64,000 nucleotides of DNA from Bacteroidales bacterium. Lineage in GTDB: Bacteria > Bacteroidota > Bacteroidia > Bacteroidales > P3. The translations under genes and the position numbers were made by a program. The notes below the pieces were generated by a model. The model was not told the origin of the DNA. It did not search any database and saw only the letters and a list, made by a program, of their open reading frames with translations. Each line of letters opens with the position of its first letter. The stretch's first letter is position 1. Location of the stretch: positions 62,001 to 126,000 of the forward strand of contig WQWA01000001.1 in the NCBI GenBank assembly GCA_009785505.1, read 5' to 3'. Of this stretch, positions 27,011 through 36,004 are shown one piece after another.

Positions 27011-27853
27011 ATGCAAAACTTCACACCAACAAGCAAAGGTGAAATCGCCATTTATCAGCCTGATAACTCTATTCATTTGGAAGTTTTAACCGACCAAGAA
27101 ACCGTTTGGCTTACGCAGGCACAAATGGTGTTACTTTTCGACAGAGACAAATCTGTAATTTCAAGACACATAAGGAATATTTTCGATGAGGAAGAACTAC
27201 TCAAAAATTCAGTTGTTGCAAATTTTGCAACAACTGCTTCTGACGGGAAAACATATGCGGTCGAATACTACAGTCTTGATGTTATCATATCTGTTGGATA
27301 CCGTGTAAAATCTAAACAAGGTACATATTTTCGGCAATGGGCAAACAAGATACTCAAAGACTATATTTTGAAAGGGTATGCCATAAATCAGCGTTTTGAA
27401 CGAATTGAGGAACGTGTTTCCAACACAGAACATAAAATAGATTTCTTTGTGAAAACCGCTCTTCCGCCTATTGAAGGAGTTTTCTTCGATGGGCAAATCT
27501 TCGATGCTTACGTTTTCGTTTCCGACTTGATAAAGTCAGCGAAAAAGTCTATAACTCTGATTGACAACTATGTTGATGAATCCGTGTTATTGCTACTTTC
27601 CAAACGCAAAAAGAATGTTTCTGCAAAAATTCTGACAGCAAATTTTGAACAAATGTTAAAACAAGATTTATCCAAACACAACGCTCAATATCCACCGATA
27701 AAAATAGAAAAATTCACAAAATCACACGACCGATTTTTAATTATTGACGACACTCAAGTATATCACATCGGAGCATCATTGAAAGACTTAGGCAAAAAGT
27801 GGTTTGGATTTTCAAAGATAGAAAACGACTGGATTTTGACACATTTGCCATAG
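27011..27853 (+). CDS. RhuM-family protein with PLD-like C-terminal domain
   Basis: A 280-residue protein with two parts. Residues ~1-130 match the RhuM family of virulence or prophage-associated proteins: VWLTQAQMVLLFDRDKSVISRHI (a helix-turn-helix-like, DNA-binding motif), KNSVVANFATTASDGK, YYSLDVIISVGYRVKS and FRQWANKIL. Residues ~165-280 form a compact domain with SITLIDNYVDESVL, HDRFLIIDD and YHIGASLKDLGKKWF, resembling a single phospholipase-D-like half-site (HxR/K...D) of the kind found in some nucleases. RhuM proteins occur in accessory regions near restriction systems; here housekeeping genes lie on both sides, so it may have arrived as a single-gene insertion. Whether it has nuclease activity is unknown. 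Confidence 0.75.
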   Translation: MQNFTPTSKGEIAIYQPDNSIHLEVLTDQETVWLTQAQMVLLFDRDKSVISRHIRNIFDEEELLKNSVVANFATTASDGKTYAVEYYSLDVIISVGYRVKSKQGTYFRQWANKILKDYILKGYAINQRFERIEERVSNTEHKIDFFVKTALPPIEGVFFDGQIFDAYVFVSDLIKSAKKSITLIDNYVDESVLLLLSKRKKNVSAKILTANFEQMLKQDLSKHNAQYPPIKIEKFTKSHDRFLIIDDTQVYHIGASLKDLGKKWFGFSKIENDWILTHLP

Positions 27854-27883
27854 AATCGCCTTGCTTTATTCATTTTTTTTTCG

Positions 27884-27891
27884 TACTTTTG
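27884..27891 (+). promoter_or_regulatory. pyrF promoter, -7 box TACTTTTG
   Basis: TACTTTTG fits TAnnTTTG, 19 bases before the pyrF ATG. An ATGTAA start-stop pair lies between them at 27901. Confidence 0.6.
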
Positions 27892-27910
27892 TAGTCAGTA
27901 ATGTAAAAAA

Positions 27911-28741
27911 ATGACAAGAGCAAACTTAATATCCAAAATCTTTGAAAAACAAACTTTCCTCTGTGTGGGTTTGGACACGGATTTGACCAAAATCCCGAAG
28001 CATTTATTGGATTCCGAAGATCCAATTTTTGAATTCAACAAGGCAATTATTGATGCGACACATCGCTATGCGATTGCGTATAAACCAAATTTGGCATTTT
28101 ACGAAGCCTCCGGTATCAAAGGGTTGCAGGCATTGAAAAAAACTGCGGATTATCTAAGAAAATTCGATGTGTTTACCATTGCAGATGCCAAACGTGGCGA
28201 CATTGGAAACACGTCTGAAAAATATGCTCAAGCGTTTTTAAGTCCGGACGGCGATTTTAATTTTGATGCGATTACCGTTGCGCCGTACATGGGTGCGGAT
28301 TCTGTAAAGCCGTTTTTGACCTTTTCCGAAAAATGGGTGATTTTATTGGCACTGACATCGAACAAAGGCGCATTCGATTTTCAGTTTTTGAAAGACGAAA
28401 AAAACGAACGATTTTTGTTTGAAACAGTTTTAGAAACCTCAAAAGAATGGGGAACTCCGGAAAATATGATGTATGTGATTGGGGCAACGCAAGCCGATTG
28501 GTTTATGAAAATTCGACAACATGTTCCCGATAGTTTTTTGTTAGTACCGGGTGTTGGTGCACAAGGCGGAAGTTTGCAAGAGGTTTGCAAATACGGCATG
28601 ACGAAAGATTGCGGGCTTTTAATCAACGCATCCCGCAGTATTTTGTATGCTTCCGATGGTTTGGATTTTGCAGAAAAAGCCGAAGAAGAAGCACAAAAAA
28701 TGCAACTCGAAATGGCAGAACTCTTAAAAAATTTACGATAG
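27911..28741 (+). CDS. pyrF: Orotidine 5'-phosphate decarboxylase (type 2)
   Basis: A 276-residue enzyme of the last step of UMP synthesis. [13 protein letters not shown] and the catalytic [18 protein letters not shown] (Asp-Lys-Asp triad) are characteristic of the longer, type 2 family. The phosphate-binding end [13 protein letters not shown] and [10 protein letters not shown] is also present. Length suits type 2. Cytoplasmic, with its own promoter. Confidence 0.94.
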   Translation: MTRANLISKIFEKQTFLCVGLDTDLTKIPKHLLDSEDPIFEFNKAIIDATHRYAIAYKPNLAFYEASGIKGLQALKKTADYLRKFDVFTIADAKRGDIGNTSEKYAQAFLSPDGDFNFDAITVAPYMGADSVKPFLTFSEKWVILLALTSNKGAFDFQFLKDEKNERFLFETVLETSKEWGTPENMMYVIGATQADWFMKIRQHVPDSFLLVPGVGAQGGSLQEVCKYGMTKDCGLLINASRSILYASDGLDFAEKAEEEAQKMQLEMAELLKNLR

Positions 28742-28775
28742 AAAATTAACTACAAATCTAAAAAAAATAACAACT

Positions 28776-29243
28776 ATGGAAAATCCTTTCAACACAGAAC
28801 AAAACAAGCCAAAACGCTCGACATTATTGACCGTTTTTCTCGTTTTAACTTTTATCGGAAGTGGTCTTTCGCTTCTCTCGAATGGTACTTTTGCACTATT
28901 GTTCAGTCATATGATAGACTTGATGCATGATCTTGCCGACAGCGAGACATGGGGAGCTGTCTTTAATGATGCGTCTATTGCCCAAGCTGAAAAACTTGGC
29001 GTTTTAGGATACGCTCTTCCTGCAATCCTATATTTATTCAGCCTCATCGGAGCAGTTTTGATGTGGAAATTAAACAAAAGAGGATTTCATCTTTATGCTA
29101 CGGCACAAATTATCATTTTGTTTGTTCCGATGATGGTTGGCACGGGGAATTTTCCGGGGATTTTTCCAACGCTACTCACGGCACTATTCATTTTTGTATA
29201 CGCGAGAGAGTTGAAGATTTTTGAAAAACCGATAGAGGAATAA
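28776..29243 (+). CDS. Small integral membrane protein, four predicted helices
   Basis: A 155-residue protein of unknown function. The N-terminal ~18 residues are polar. Hydrophobic segments fall at ~19-45, ~75-97, ~104-125 and ~125-145, with a charged C-terminus (RELKIFEKPIEE). No catalytic motif was seen. It follows pyrF by 34 bp on the same strand without a promoter box, so it may share the pyrF transcript. Confidence 0.6.
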   Translation: MENPFNTEQNKPKRSTLLTVFLVLTFIGSGLSLLSNGTFALLFSHMIDLMHDLADSETWGAVFNDASIAQAEKLGVLGYALPAILYLFSLIGAVLMWKLNKRGFHLYATAQIIILFVPMMVGTGNFPGIFPTLLTALFIFVYARELKIFEKPIEE

Positions 29244-29318
29244 TTGTTAATGATTAGTGATTAATGGTTAGTGATTTTTCTCATTAACCATTAACCACTA
29301 ACCGCTAATTGCTAACTA
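29244..29318. repeat. AT-rich imperfect inverted repeat between membrane-protein and SDR genes
   Basis: TTAGTGATTAATGGTTAGTGA is followed after a short T-rich loop by TCATTAACCATTAACCACTAA. The arms can form a ~25-bp imperfect hairpin that may end transcription of the gene before it. Confidence 0.6.
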
Positions 29319-29319
29319 C

Positions 29320-30108
29320 ATGTTCAAAGATAAAGTCGTTTGGATCACCGGAGCATCGTCCGGAATTGGTGAGGCCGTAGCACTTGCGTTGATTGATGAG
29401 GGCTCGGTAGTGATTGCATCTGCTCCTTTTTTGGAAGAGTTGGAAGTTGTTAAAAAGAAGTCTTCTCGTCCTGAGAATTTTCATTGCATTCCGTTGGATT
29501 TATTGCAATCCGAAACTCTCGAACCGCTTGCCAAACGTATGATTGAGCAATTTGGTCGAATTGATATTTTGATCAATAATGCAGGCGTTAGCCAGCGTGC
29601 TTTGGCTGTGGATACTCCGATAGAAGTAGATCGAAAAATCATGGAAATAGATTATTTCGGCTCGGTAATTTTGACGAAAGCCGTGTTACCGCAAATGATC
29701 AAGCAAGGCGGAGGACATTTGGTTTGCACAAGTAGTTTGGTCGGTGTATTCGGATTTCCGCTACGTTCGGCATATTCCGCCGCAAAACATGCGATGCACG
29801 GGTTTTTCGAATCCGTTCGAATCGAAAATCATCAGCATAACATCAAAGTTAATATCATTATCGGCGGACGAATCAAAACCAATGTTTCGTTAAACGCTGT
29901 TATGGCGGACGGCAAAGCTTACGGCAAAATGGACGCCGGACAAAACAAAGGCATCACACCGCAAAAAGCCGCCCAACAAATTCTCAAAGGTATTCGAAAA
30001 AACAAACCGGAAATCCATGTTGGAAGCACGGAATTGTTAATGATTCGCATTAAACGCTGGTTGCCGAGATTGCATGGATTTTTGTCGAGAAAAATAGCAT
30101 GGACGTAA
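29320..30108 (+). CDS. Short-chain dehydrogenase/reductase (classical SDR)
   Basis: A 262-residue NAD(P)-dependent oxidoreductase of unknown substrate. The cofactor motif GASSGIGE (TGxxxGxG type) is at ~7-14, the structural NNAG at ~86-89, the catalytic Ser in CTSSLVG, and the YSAAKHA active-site Tyr-xxx-Lys at ~151-155. A basic C-terminal region (RIKRWLPRLHGFLSRKIA) might associate with the membrane, as in DltE/YqjQ-like SDRs. Cytoplasmic. Confidence 0.85.
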   Translation: MFKDKVVWITGASSGIGEAVALALIDEGSVVIASAPFLEELEVVKKKSSRPENFHCIPLDLLQSETLEPLAKRMIEQFGRIDILINNAGVSQRALAVDTPIEVDRKIMEIDYFGSVILTKAVLPQMIKQGGGHLVCTSSLVGVFGFPLRSAYSAAKHAMHGFFESVRIENHQHNIKVNIIIGGRIKTNVSLNAVMADGKAYGKMDAGQNKGITPQKAAQQILKGIRKNKPEIHVGSTELLMIRIKRWLPRLHGFLSRKIAWT

Positions 30109-30133
30109 TCAACAGGTCGTCATTCCTACCGTT

Positions 30134-31522
30134 TTACGCCATCAACGCCTCAATATCCGCAACGGTTTTCGGAACAGGTTTTCCTAAAACACGACAACCA
30201 TCTTTGGTAATCAAAATGCCGTCTTCTATTCGAACTCCGCCAAAATCGAGGTATTTCATTACCTCATCGTAGTTGATATATTCGGCATGTTTGTTCTCGT
30301 TTTGCCATTGTTCGATCAATTGCGGAATGAAATAACAGCCCGGCTCTACAGTCAAAACAAAGCCCTCCTTGAGTTTTTTTCCGAAACGTAAATAAGCCGT
30401 TCCGAATTCTTTGGCACGCGTGGTTTCATCGTCGTAGCCGACAAAATCTTCACCCAAATTTTCCATATCGTGAACATCTAAACCCAGCATGTGTCCCAAT
30501 CCGTGGGGGAAAAACAACGTATGTGCACCCTCTTCAACGGCTTTGTGCATATCGCCTTTCATCAAGCCCAGTTTTTTCAAACCTTCAGCAATCGCCAAAC
30601 ACGCCACAAAATGCACATCGCGATATTTGATGCCCGGTTTGCACATCTCGATACTTTTCATATTTGCATCTAAAACAGTCTCGTAAATTGCTTTTTGACG
30701 TTCGTTGAATTTTCCGCCGACAGGCATCGTTCGTGTGATATCAGACGAATAACCATTGTCTAACTCCGCACCTGCATCCAAAATCAACATTCTACCTTCG
30801 GTAATTTGGTTGCCGTGATAGCGATTGTGCAGTGTTTGCCCATTGATACTGCAAATCACCGGAAACGAGACCGTTCCATGGTGTTCAAGAGCGATGCCTT
30901 CAACACGCCCTGCGATTTGATATTCGTATATGCCCACATTTTTCGCCATTTTCATGGCCTCAGTGTGCATCAAATAGGCAACATCACAGGCTTTTTCGAT
31001 TTCTACAATTTCGTAATCGGCTTTGATTTCACGCTGTTTCACGATTGCACGAATTAATTCTTTTGATACGGAATCTTTTACAGAACTATACTGAAGTCCC
31101 AACAATCGTGAAATTTGATCACGAGTTACGGAGCGATACGGATCGCAAAAATGTATTTGTTGTCCTGAAACAATCGCTTTTTCGATCATTTTTTGTAACT
31201 CTGATGTTGGTGCGGAATTTTTCACGCCGACCGAATCTGCCAATTCCGAAACTTTTGGCATATCGCCCATCCAAACGATCGCACTCATGTCGAAATCGTC
31301 AGCAAATAGCCAATCTTCCCCTGAATCGACATCTAACACTCCAACGAAATCGGGTTTATTCAGTCCGAAAAAATACAAAAAATTACTATCCTGACGGAAA
31401 CGATACGTGTTTTTCGGATAGTTGTAAGAGGCATCTTTATTGCCCGGAAGCAAAATCAAGCCCGATTTAACATCGGCTCGAAGTTGATTTCTGCGATTGG
31501 TGTAAATGTCTTTTGTGAACAT
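30134..31522 (-). CDS. pepP: Xaa-Pro aminopeptidase (M24B)
   Basis: A 462-residue metallo-aminopeptidase removing N-terminal residues before proline. The N-terminal domain (RRNQLRADVKSGLILLPG, SNFLYFFGLNKPDFVG) is the creatinase-like domain of aminopeptidase P. The pita-bread catalytic domain shows the five metal ligands: Asp-Asp in LDAGAELDNGYSSDITR, His in HGLGHMLGLDVHD, Glu in VEPGCYF and Glu in VRIEDGILIT. The start at 31522 is chosen because it gives the usual N-terminus and follows the promoter by 19 bases; an in-frame opening to 31726 runs through glyA. Confidence 0.92.
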   Translation of the reverse strand: MFTKDIYTNRRNQLRADVKSGLILLPGNKDASYNYPKNTYRFRQDSNFLYFFGLNKPDFVGVLDVDSGEDWLFADDFDMSAIVWMGDMPKVSELADSVGVKNSAPTSELQKMIEKAIVSGQQIHFCDPYRSVTRDQISRLLGLQYSSVKDSVSKELIRAIVKQREIKADYEIVEIEKACDVAYLMHTEAMKMAKNVGIYEYQIAGRVEGIALEHHGTVSFPVICSINGQTLHNRYHGNQITEGRMLILDAGAELDNGYSSDITRTMPVGGKFNERQKAIYETVLDANMKSIEMCKPGIKYRDVHFVACLAIAEGLKKLGLMKGDMHKAVEEGAHTLFFPHGLGHMLGLDVHDMENLGEDFVGYDDETTRAKEFGTAYLRFGKKLKEGFVLTVEPGCYFIPQLIEQWQNENKHAEYINYDEVMKYLDFGGVRIEDGILITKDGCRVLGKPVPKTVADIEALMA

Positions 31523-31541
31523 GATAATGTGATTTTTTTTA

Positions 31542-31549
31542 CAAAGATA
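31542..31549 (-). promoter_or_regulatory. pepP promoter, -7 box TATCTTTG
   Basis: CAAAGATA reads TATCTTTG on the minus strand, 19 bases before the pepP start and only 13 bp from the divergent glyA -7 box. Confidence 0.7.
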
Positions 31550-31562
31550 CAAATTTTTTTTG

Positions 31563-31570
31563 TACCTTTG
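31563..31570 (+). promoter_or_regulatory. glyA promoter, -7 box TACCTTTG
   Basis: TACCTTTG lies 22 bases before the glyA ATG. The -33 region of each divergent promoter falls on the -7 region of the other. Confidence 0.7.
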
Positions 31571-31592
31571 CAAAAAAAATACAAAAAACGAT

Positions 31593-32873
31593 ATGAAAAG
31601 AGACCAACAAATCTTCGATTTAATCGAAAAAGAACGCGAGCGCCAAACTGAAGGCATCGAACTAATTGCATCTGAAAATTTCGTGAGTCCGCAAGTGATG
31701 GAAGCACAAGGTTCATGTTTAACCAATAAGTATGCCGAAGGTTATCCCGGGGCACGCTATTATGGCGGTTGTCAAATCGTTGATCAAACCGAACAACTGG
31801 CGATCGATCGTGCCTGTCAATTATTTGGAGCAGAGTATGCTAATGTTCAGCCTCATTCGGGAGCACAAGCCAATATGGCTGTATTTTTGGCTTGTATGAA
31901 GCCGGGAGATACGTTTATGGGCTTGGAATTGTCGCACGGTGGACATCTTTCGCACGGCTCACCGGTCAATTCTTCCGGAATTTTGTATCGTGCTATTCCT
32001 TACACGGTTGAGGAAGATACGGGACTTATCAATTATGATAAAATGGAAGAAATCGCTTTACGCGAAAAACCAAAAATGATAGTTGGCGGAGCTTCTGCAT
32101 ACTCGCGTGATTGGGATTGGAAACGCATGCGTGAAATCGCCGACAAAGTGGATGCAATTTTAATGGCAGACATTGCACATCCTGCCGGTTTGATTGCTCG
32201 TGGCTTATTGAACAATCCTGTGCCTTATTGTCATATCATCACAACAACTACGCACAAAACTTTGCGTGGGCCTCGTGGCGGTTTGATCATTATGGGTAAA
32301 GATTTTGATAATCCTTGGGGAATAACCACACCGAAAGGCGAAATCAGAAAAATGTCTGCATTGCTGAACTTGGCTGTATTTCCGGGTATTCAAGGCGGAC
32401 CGCTCGAGCATGTGATTGCCGCAAAAGCCGTTGCTTTCGGCGAAGCATTGACCGATGAATATCTAACTTACATCAAGCAGGTGAAAGCCAACGCACAAGC
32501 CATGTGCAAAGCCTTTATTGACAAAGGTTACAAAGTTATTTCAGGAGGAACGGACAATCATTTAATGTTGATTGATCTTCGTACAAAATTCCCCGAAATT
32601 TCCGGAAAAAAAGTTGAAAACACACTGGTCAAAGCCGATATTACCATCAATAAAAATATGGTTCCGTTCGACAGCCGCACGCCGTTTGTAACGTCCGGAA
32701 TTCGTGTTGGCACTGCCGCTGTAACTTCTCGCGGTTTGAAAGAAGCCGATATGCCTGCGATTGTTGATTTTATTGACCAAGTTATTTGCAACATCGAAAA
32801 CGAAGAAAAAATTGCAGAAATTCGCAAGAAAGTGAATGCGATGATGTCGTCGTTGCCATTGTTTGCGTACTAA
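31593..32873 (+). CDS. glyA: Serine hydroxymethyltransferase
   Basis: A 426-residue PLP enzyme converting serine and tetrahydrofolate to glycine and methylene-[29 protein letters not shown] and [10 protein letters not shown] are family signatures; the PLP-binding Lys is in [27 protein letters not shown] is also typical. The ATG at 31593 is preferred to an in-frame start at 31560, which lies in the promoter. Cytoplasmic homotetramer or dimer. Confidence 0.96.
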   Translation: MKRDQQIFDLIEKERERQTEGIELIASENFVSPQVMEAQGSCLTNKYAEGYPGARYYGGCQIVDQTEQLAIDRACQLFGAEYANVQPHSGAQANMAVFLACMKPGDTFMGLELSHGGHLSHGSPVNSSGILYRAIPYTVEEDTGLINYDKMEEIALREKPKMIVGGASAYSRDWDWKRMREIADKVDAILMADIAHPAGLIARGLLNNPVPYCHIITTTTHKTLRGPRGGLIIMGKDFDNPWGITTPKGEIRKMSALLNLAVFPGIQGGPLEHVIAAKAVAFGEALTDEYLTYIKQVKANAQAMCKAFIDKGYKVISGGTDNHLMLIDLRTKFPEISGKKVENTLVKADITINKNMVPFDSRTPFVTSGIRVGTAAVTSRGLKEADMPAIVDFIDQVICNIENEEKIAEIRKKVNAMMSSLPLFAY

Positions 32874-32892
32874 TAAAATTACAAAAAAGAAA

Positions 32893-32921
32893 GTAGGGGC
32901 GGAAAATTTTCCGCCCCCTAC
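32893..32921. repeat. GTAGGGGCG-family palindrome (copy 3), likely terminator for glyA and glnS
   Basis: GTAGGGGCGGAAAA/TTTTCCGCCCCCTAC lies between the convergent glyA and glnS ends and is flanked by A and T tracts, so it can serve as a terminator in both directions. Confidence 0.75.
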
Positions 32922-32932
32922 TTTTATGCATA

Positions 32933-34624
32933 TCATTTCGAATCTTTCAGCGATACCGTTCGATTAAACACCAAGTGCTCGGGCATACTGTCTTTATCGG
33001 TTACAAAATAACCCAAACGCTCGAATTGGAAACTGTCTAACGGCTTTGTGTTTTTGACAAATGGCTCGATTTTGCAATGTGTAAGCGTTTGCAAAGAATT
33101 TGGATTTAGATTATCGATAAACGTTTGTCCCTCCTCAACATCTTCGGGCGCGGCAACAGAAAACAATCGGTTGAACAACCGCACTTCCGCATCAACAGCG
33201 TGATTTGCGGAAACCCAATGCAAAGTTGCCTTCACTTTTCGTCCGTCGGGCGAGCCTCCACCTCTGGTTTGGGGATCGTACGTACAGCGCAGTTCGATGA
33301 TATTGCCTTCGGAATCTTTCACAACTTCGTTGCACGTGATGTAATAGGCATAACGCAAACGCACTTCTACACCCGGAGCCAAGCGGAAAAATTTCTTTTC
33401 CGGTACTTCCATAAAATCCTCACGTTCGATGTAAAGTTCGTGGGAAAACGGCACTTTTCGGGTTCCTGCCTCTGGATTTTCTGGATTATTTACGGCGTCT
33501 AAATATTCGGTGGCTTCGACAGGCTCAGCCACCTTGTCACCGGACGCTGAGCTTGTCGAAGCGTCGGGATAGTTGGTAATCACAACTTTTAAAGGATTTA
33601 GAACGGCCATTACACGCTGTGCATTTTGGTTCAAATCTTCTCTCACGCACCATTCCAAAAGGCTTACATCAATAACATTATCACGTTTCGAAACTCCGAT
33701 TTTTTCGGCAAATAAACGCAACGATGCCGGTGTGTAACCTCTTCGGCGAAGTCCGGAAATCGAGGGCATTCGCGGATCGTCCCAACCCCAAACGTGATTA
33801 TTTTCTACCAACTGCAAAAGTTTGCGTTTACTCATCACTGTATAGTTGATGTTGAGGCGTGCAAATTCGTACTGATGCGAAGGAAAAATGTTTAACTCCT
33901 GAATAAACCAGTCGTAGAGCGGACGGTGCACATCAAACTCCAGCGTACAAATCGAGTGTGTAATTTTTTCGATCGAATCGCTTTGCCCATGTGCGTAGTC
34001 GTACATCGGATAGATGCACCAATCGTTTCCGGTGCGGTGATGTTCGGCATGTAAAATGCGATACAAAACCGGGTCGCGAAACTGCATATTTGGTGAAGCC
34101 ATATCGATTTTGGCTCTCAAAACTCTCGTACCGTCTGGAAATTCACCGTTTTTCATGCGTTGGAACAAATCTAAATTTTCTTCAACAGAGCGATTTCTAA
34201 ACGGACTTTTCGTTCCGGGTGTTTGAGGCGTGCCTCGATAAATACTCATTTGTTCTTGCGAAAGGTCGCAAACGTAGGCTTTTTCTTTTTTGATAAGTTC
34301 AACGGCCCAGTCGTAAAGTTGTCCGAAATAATCCGAAGCAAAATATTCGCCGTCCCACTGAAAACCTAACCATTTCACGTCTTCACGAATGGATTCTACA
34401 TACTCTATGTCTTCTTTCGTCGGATTAGTATCATCGAAGCGCAAGTTGCACTTGCCTTTGTATTTTATTGCCAAACCAAAATTCAAACAGATGGATTTGG
34501 CATGACCAATATGCAGATAACCGTTGGGCTCCGGCGGAAAACGCGTGTGGATACCGGTGTGCTTGCCCGATTTCAAGTCGGCCTCGATAATTTCTTCCAA
34601 GAAATTTAGGGATTTTTCTTCCAT
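32933..34624 (-). CDS. glnS: Glutaminyl-tRNA synthetase, with an in-frame palindromic insertion
   Basis: A 563-residue class I synthetase charging tRNA-Gln. [15 protein letters not shown] holds the HIGH motif, VMSKRKL the KMSKS-like loop, and [11 protein letters not shown] the ATP site. The anticodon-binding beta-barrel includes [26 protein letters not shown]. Between NYP and EYLDAVNNP, where other GlnRS proteins need only a few residues, there is an extra stretch (~354-372) reading [17 protein letters not shown], encoded by a palindromic repeat. It sits in a surface loop of the anticodon domain and the frame is kept, so the enzyme is presumably active. It has its own promoter, separate from the arginine operon upstream. 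Confidence 0.95.
   Translation of the reverse strand: MEEKSLNFLEEIIEADLKSGKHTGIHTRFPPEPNGYLHIGHAKSICLNFGLAIKYKGKCNLRFDDTNPTKEDIEYVESIREDVKWLGFQWDGEYFASDYFGQLYDWAVELIKKEKAYVCDLSQEQMSIYRGTPQTPGTKSPFRNRSVEENLDLFQRMKNGEFPDGTRVLRAKIDMASPNMQFRDPVLYRILHAEHHRTGNDWCIYPMYDYAHGQSDSIEKITHSICTLEFDVHRPLYDWFIQELNIFPSHQYEFARLNINYTVMSKRKLLQLVENNHVWGWDDPRMPSISGLRRRGYTPASLRLFAEKIGVSKRDNVIDVSLLEWCVREDLNQNAQRVMAVLNPLKVVITNYPDASTSSASGDKVAEPVEATEYLDAVNNPENPEAGTRKVPFSHELYIEREDFMEVPEKKFFRLAPGVEVRLRYAYYITCNEVVKDSEGNIIELRCTYDPQTRGGGSPDGRKVKATLHWVSANHAVDAEVRLFNRLFSVAAPEDVEEGQTFIDNLNPNSLQTLTHCKIEPFVKNTKPLDSFQFERLGYFVTDKDSMPEHLVFNRTVSLKDSK
33513..33562 (-). repeat. In-frame palindromic element inside glnS (family GGCTTCGACAGGCTCAGC)
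   Basis: The arms GCTTCGACAGGCTCAGC (33513-33529) and GCTGAGCTTGTCGAAGC (33546-33562) are inverted copies with one mismatch around a 16-bp loop. The element accounts for the extra residues in the synthetase. Confidence 0.85.
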
Positions 34625-34653
34625 TTTCGAACGTTTATTTTTGTTTTAACTCA

Positions 34654-34661
34654 CAAAGATA
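34654..34661 (-). promoter_or_regulatory. glnS promoter, -7 box TATCTTTG
   Basis: CAAAGATA reads TATCTTTG on the minus strand, 29 bases before the glnS start. Confidence 0.7.
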
Positions 34662-34705
34662 CAAAAAAAACAGGAATTAGAGCATTTTTAACAAAAATTC
34701 CATTC

Positions 34706-36004
34706 CTAATTTTCAAACAACCGCATAACCGACTGCATTTTTTCTACAATCTCTGCCGTACACAAATTCCCGATACTTCCTTCATGCGTGTGCTGCACTT
34801 GTTTTGTTGCATTAAATGTGCCGTTGGCGACTTGCTGTCCCACTTTTTTGTACGCATCACGGAAAGGCATGCCTTCTAATGTAAGGCGATTGACTTCCTC
34901 TACCGTGAACAAATATTCATATTTCGAATCGTCGAGAATATCCGGATTGACTTGGATATGTTGCAACATAAATTCCGCAATAGACAAGCATTCTTTCAGC
35001 GTATTAATCGCAGGAAACAAACAATCTTTCAGTAGTTGATAATCGCGATGGTAGCCGTGAGGCAGATTGGTTGTCAGCATGGAAAGTTCGCTCGGAAGGT
35101 TTTGCAAACGATTGGTTTTGCCACGAATGAGTTCAAACACATCGGGATTTTTTTTGTGAGGCATAATGCTCGAACCGGTTGTCAATTCTTCCGGGAAACT
35201 AATAAATCCAAAATTTTGACTAATAAAAATACAACAATCCGAAGCCAATTTATTGAGCGTTGAAGCAATCGCCGACATACCGCAAGCCATAGCGTATTCG
35301 GTTTTTCCGCGACTCATTTGTGCGGCAATTACATTGTAATGCATGGTGTCGAAACCGAGCAATTGTGTGGTCATGGTACGGTTTATAGCAAACGAACTTC
35401 CATAACCTGCTGCCGAGCCAAGCGGATTTTGATTAACAATTCTGTAAGCACCTGCAAAAAGTTGCATATCATCAATAAGAGCCTCAGTATATGCACCAAA
35501 CCACAACCCAAATGACGAAGGCATGGCTATTTGAAAATGGGTGTAGCCCGGCATTAGAACGTCTTTGTGCTCTTCGCTGAGCGATTGCAGTCGTTGAAAT
35601 AATTGAAACACCAATTGCGAAATTTGTTGCATTTCTTCACGCATAAAAAGTTTCAAATCAACCAAAACCTGATCGTTTCGAGAACGCCCCGAGTGAATTT
35701 TTTTTCCGGTTTCGCCCAATTTTCGGGTAAGCATCAACTCCACCTGCGAGTGTACATCTTCGACACCGTCTTCAATAGTAAATTCACCGGTTTCTGCAAT
35801 TTTCAAAATTTCTTGCAAAGCAACGAGCAATTCGTCTGTTTCTTTTTTGGTGAGTAGTCCCACGCTTTGCAACATTTGCACGTGAGCTAATGAGCCACGC
35901 ACATCGTGTTTAGCTAATTGCAAATCAAGTTCTTTGTCGTTGCCGATAGTAAATTGTTCGATGAGATGGTGAGGTTCGTTTCCTTTGTTCCAAAGTTTAT
36001 TCAT
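34706..36004 (-). CDS. argH: Argininosuccinate lyase
   Basis: A 432-residue enzyme splitting argininosuccinate into arginine and fumarate. The fumarase-superfamily signature GSSIMPHKKNPDVFELIR is intact, with the catalytic Ser in that loop. SGRSRNDQV, DVHSQVE and PGYTHFQIAMP are further ASL motifs. It is the last gene of the arginine operon; its start overlaps the end of argE by 8 bp. Confidence 0.96.
   Translation of the reverse strand: MNKLWNKGNEPHHLIEQFTIGNDKELDLQLAKHDVRGSLAHVQMLQSVGLLTKKETDELLVALQEILKIAETGEFTIEDGVEDVHSQVELMLTRKLGETGKKIHSGRSRNDQVLVDLKLFMREEMQQISQLVFQLFQRLQSLSEEHKDVLMPGYTHFQIAMPSSFGLWFGAYTEALIDDMQLFAGAYRIVNQNPLGSAAGYGSSFAINRTMTTQLLGFDTMHYNVIAAQMSRGKTEYAMACGMSAIASTLNKLASDCCIFISQNFGFISFPEELTTGSSIMPHKKNPDVFELIRGKTNRLQNLPSELSMLTTNLPHGYHRDYQLLKDCLFPAINTLKECLSIAEFMLQHIQVNPDILDDSKYEYLFTVEEVNRLTLEGMPFRDAYKKVGQQVANGTFNATKQVQHTHEGSIGNLCTAEIVEKMQSVMRLFEN

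Noticed and set aside
27901..27906. ATGTAA start-stop pair upstream of pyrF as a regulatory minigene
   Set aside because: A single six-base occurrence in an AT-rich leader is expected by chance.
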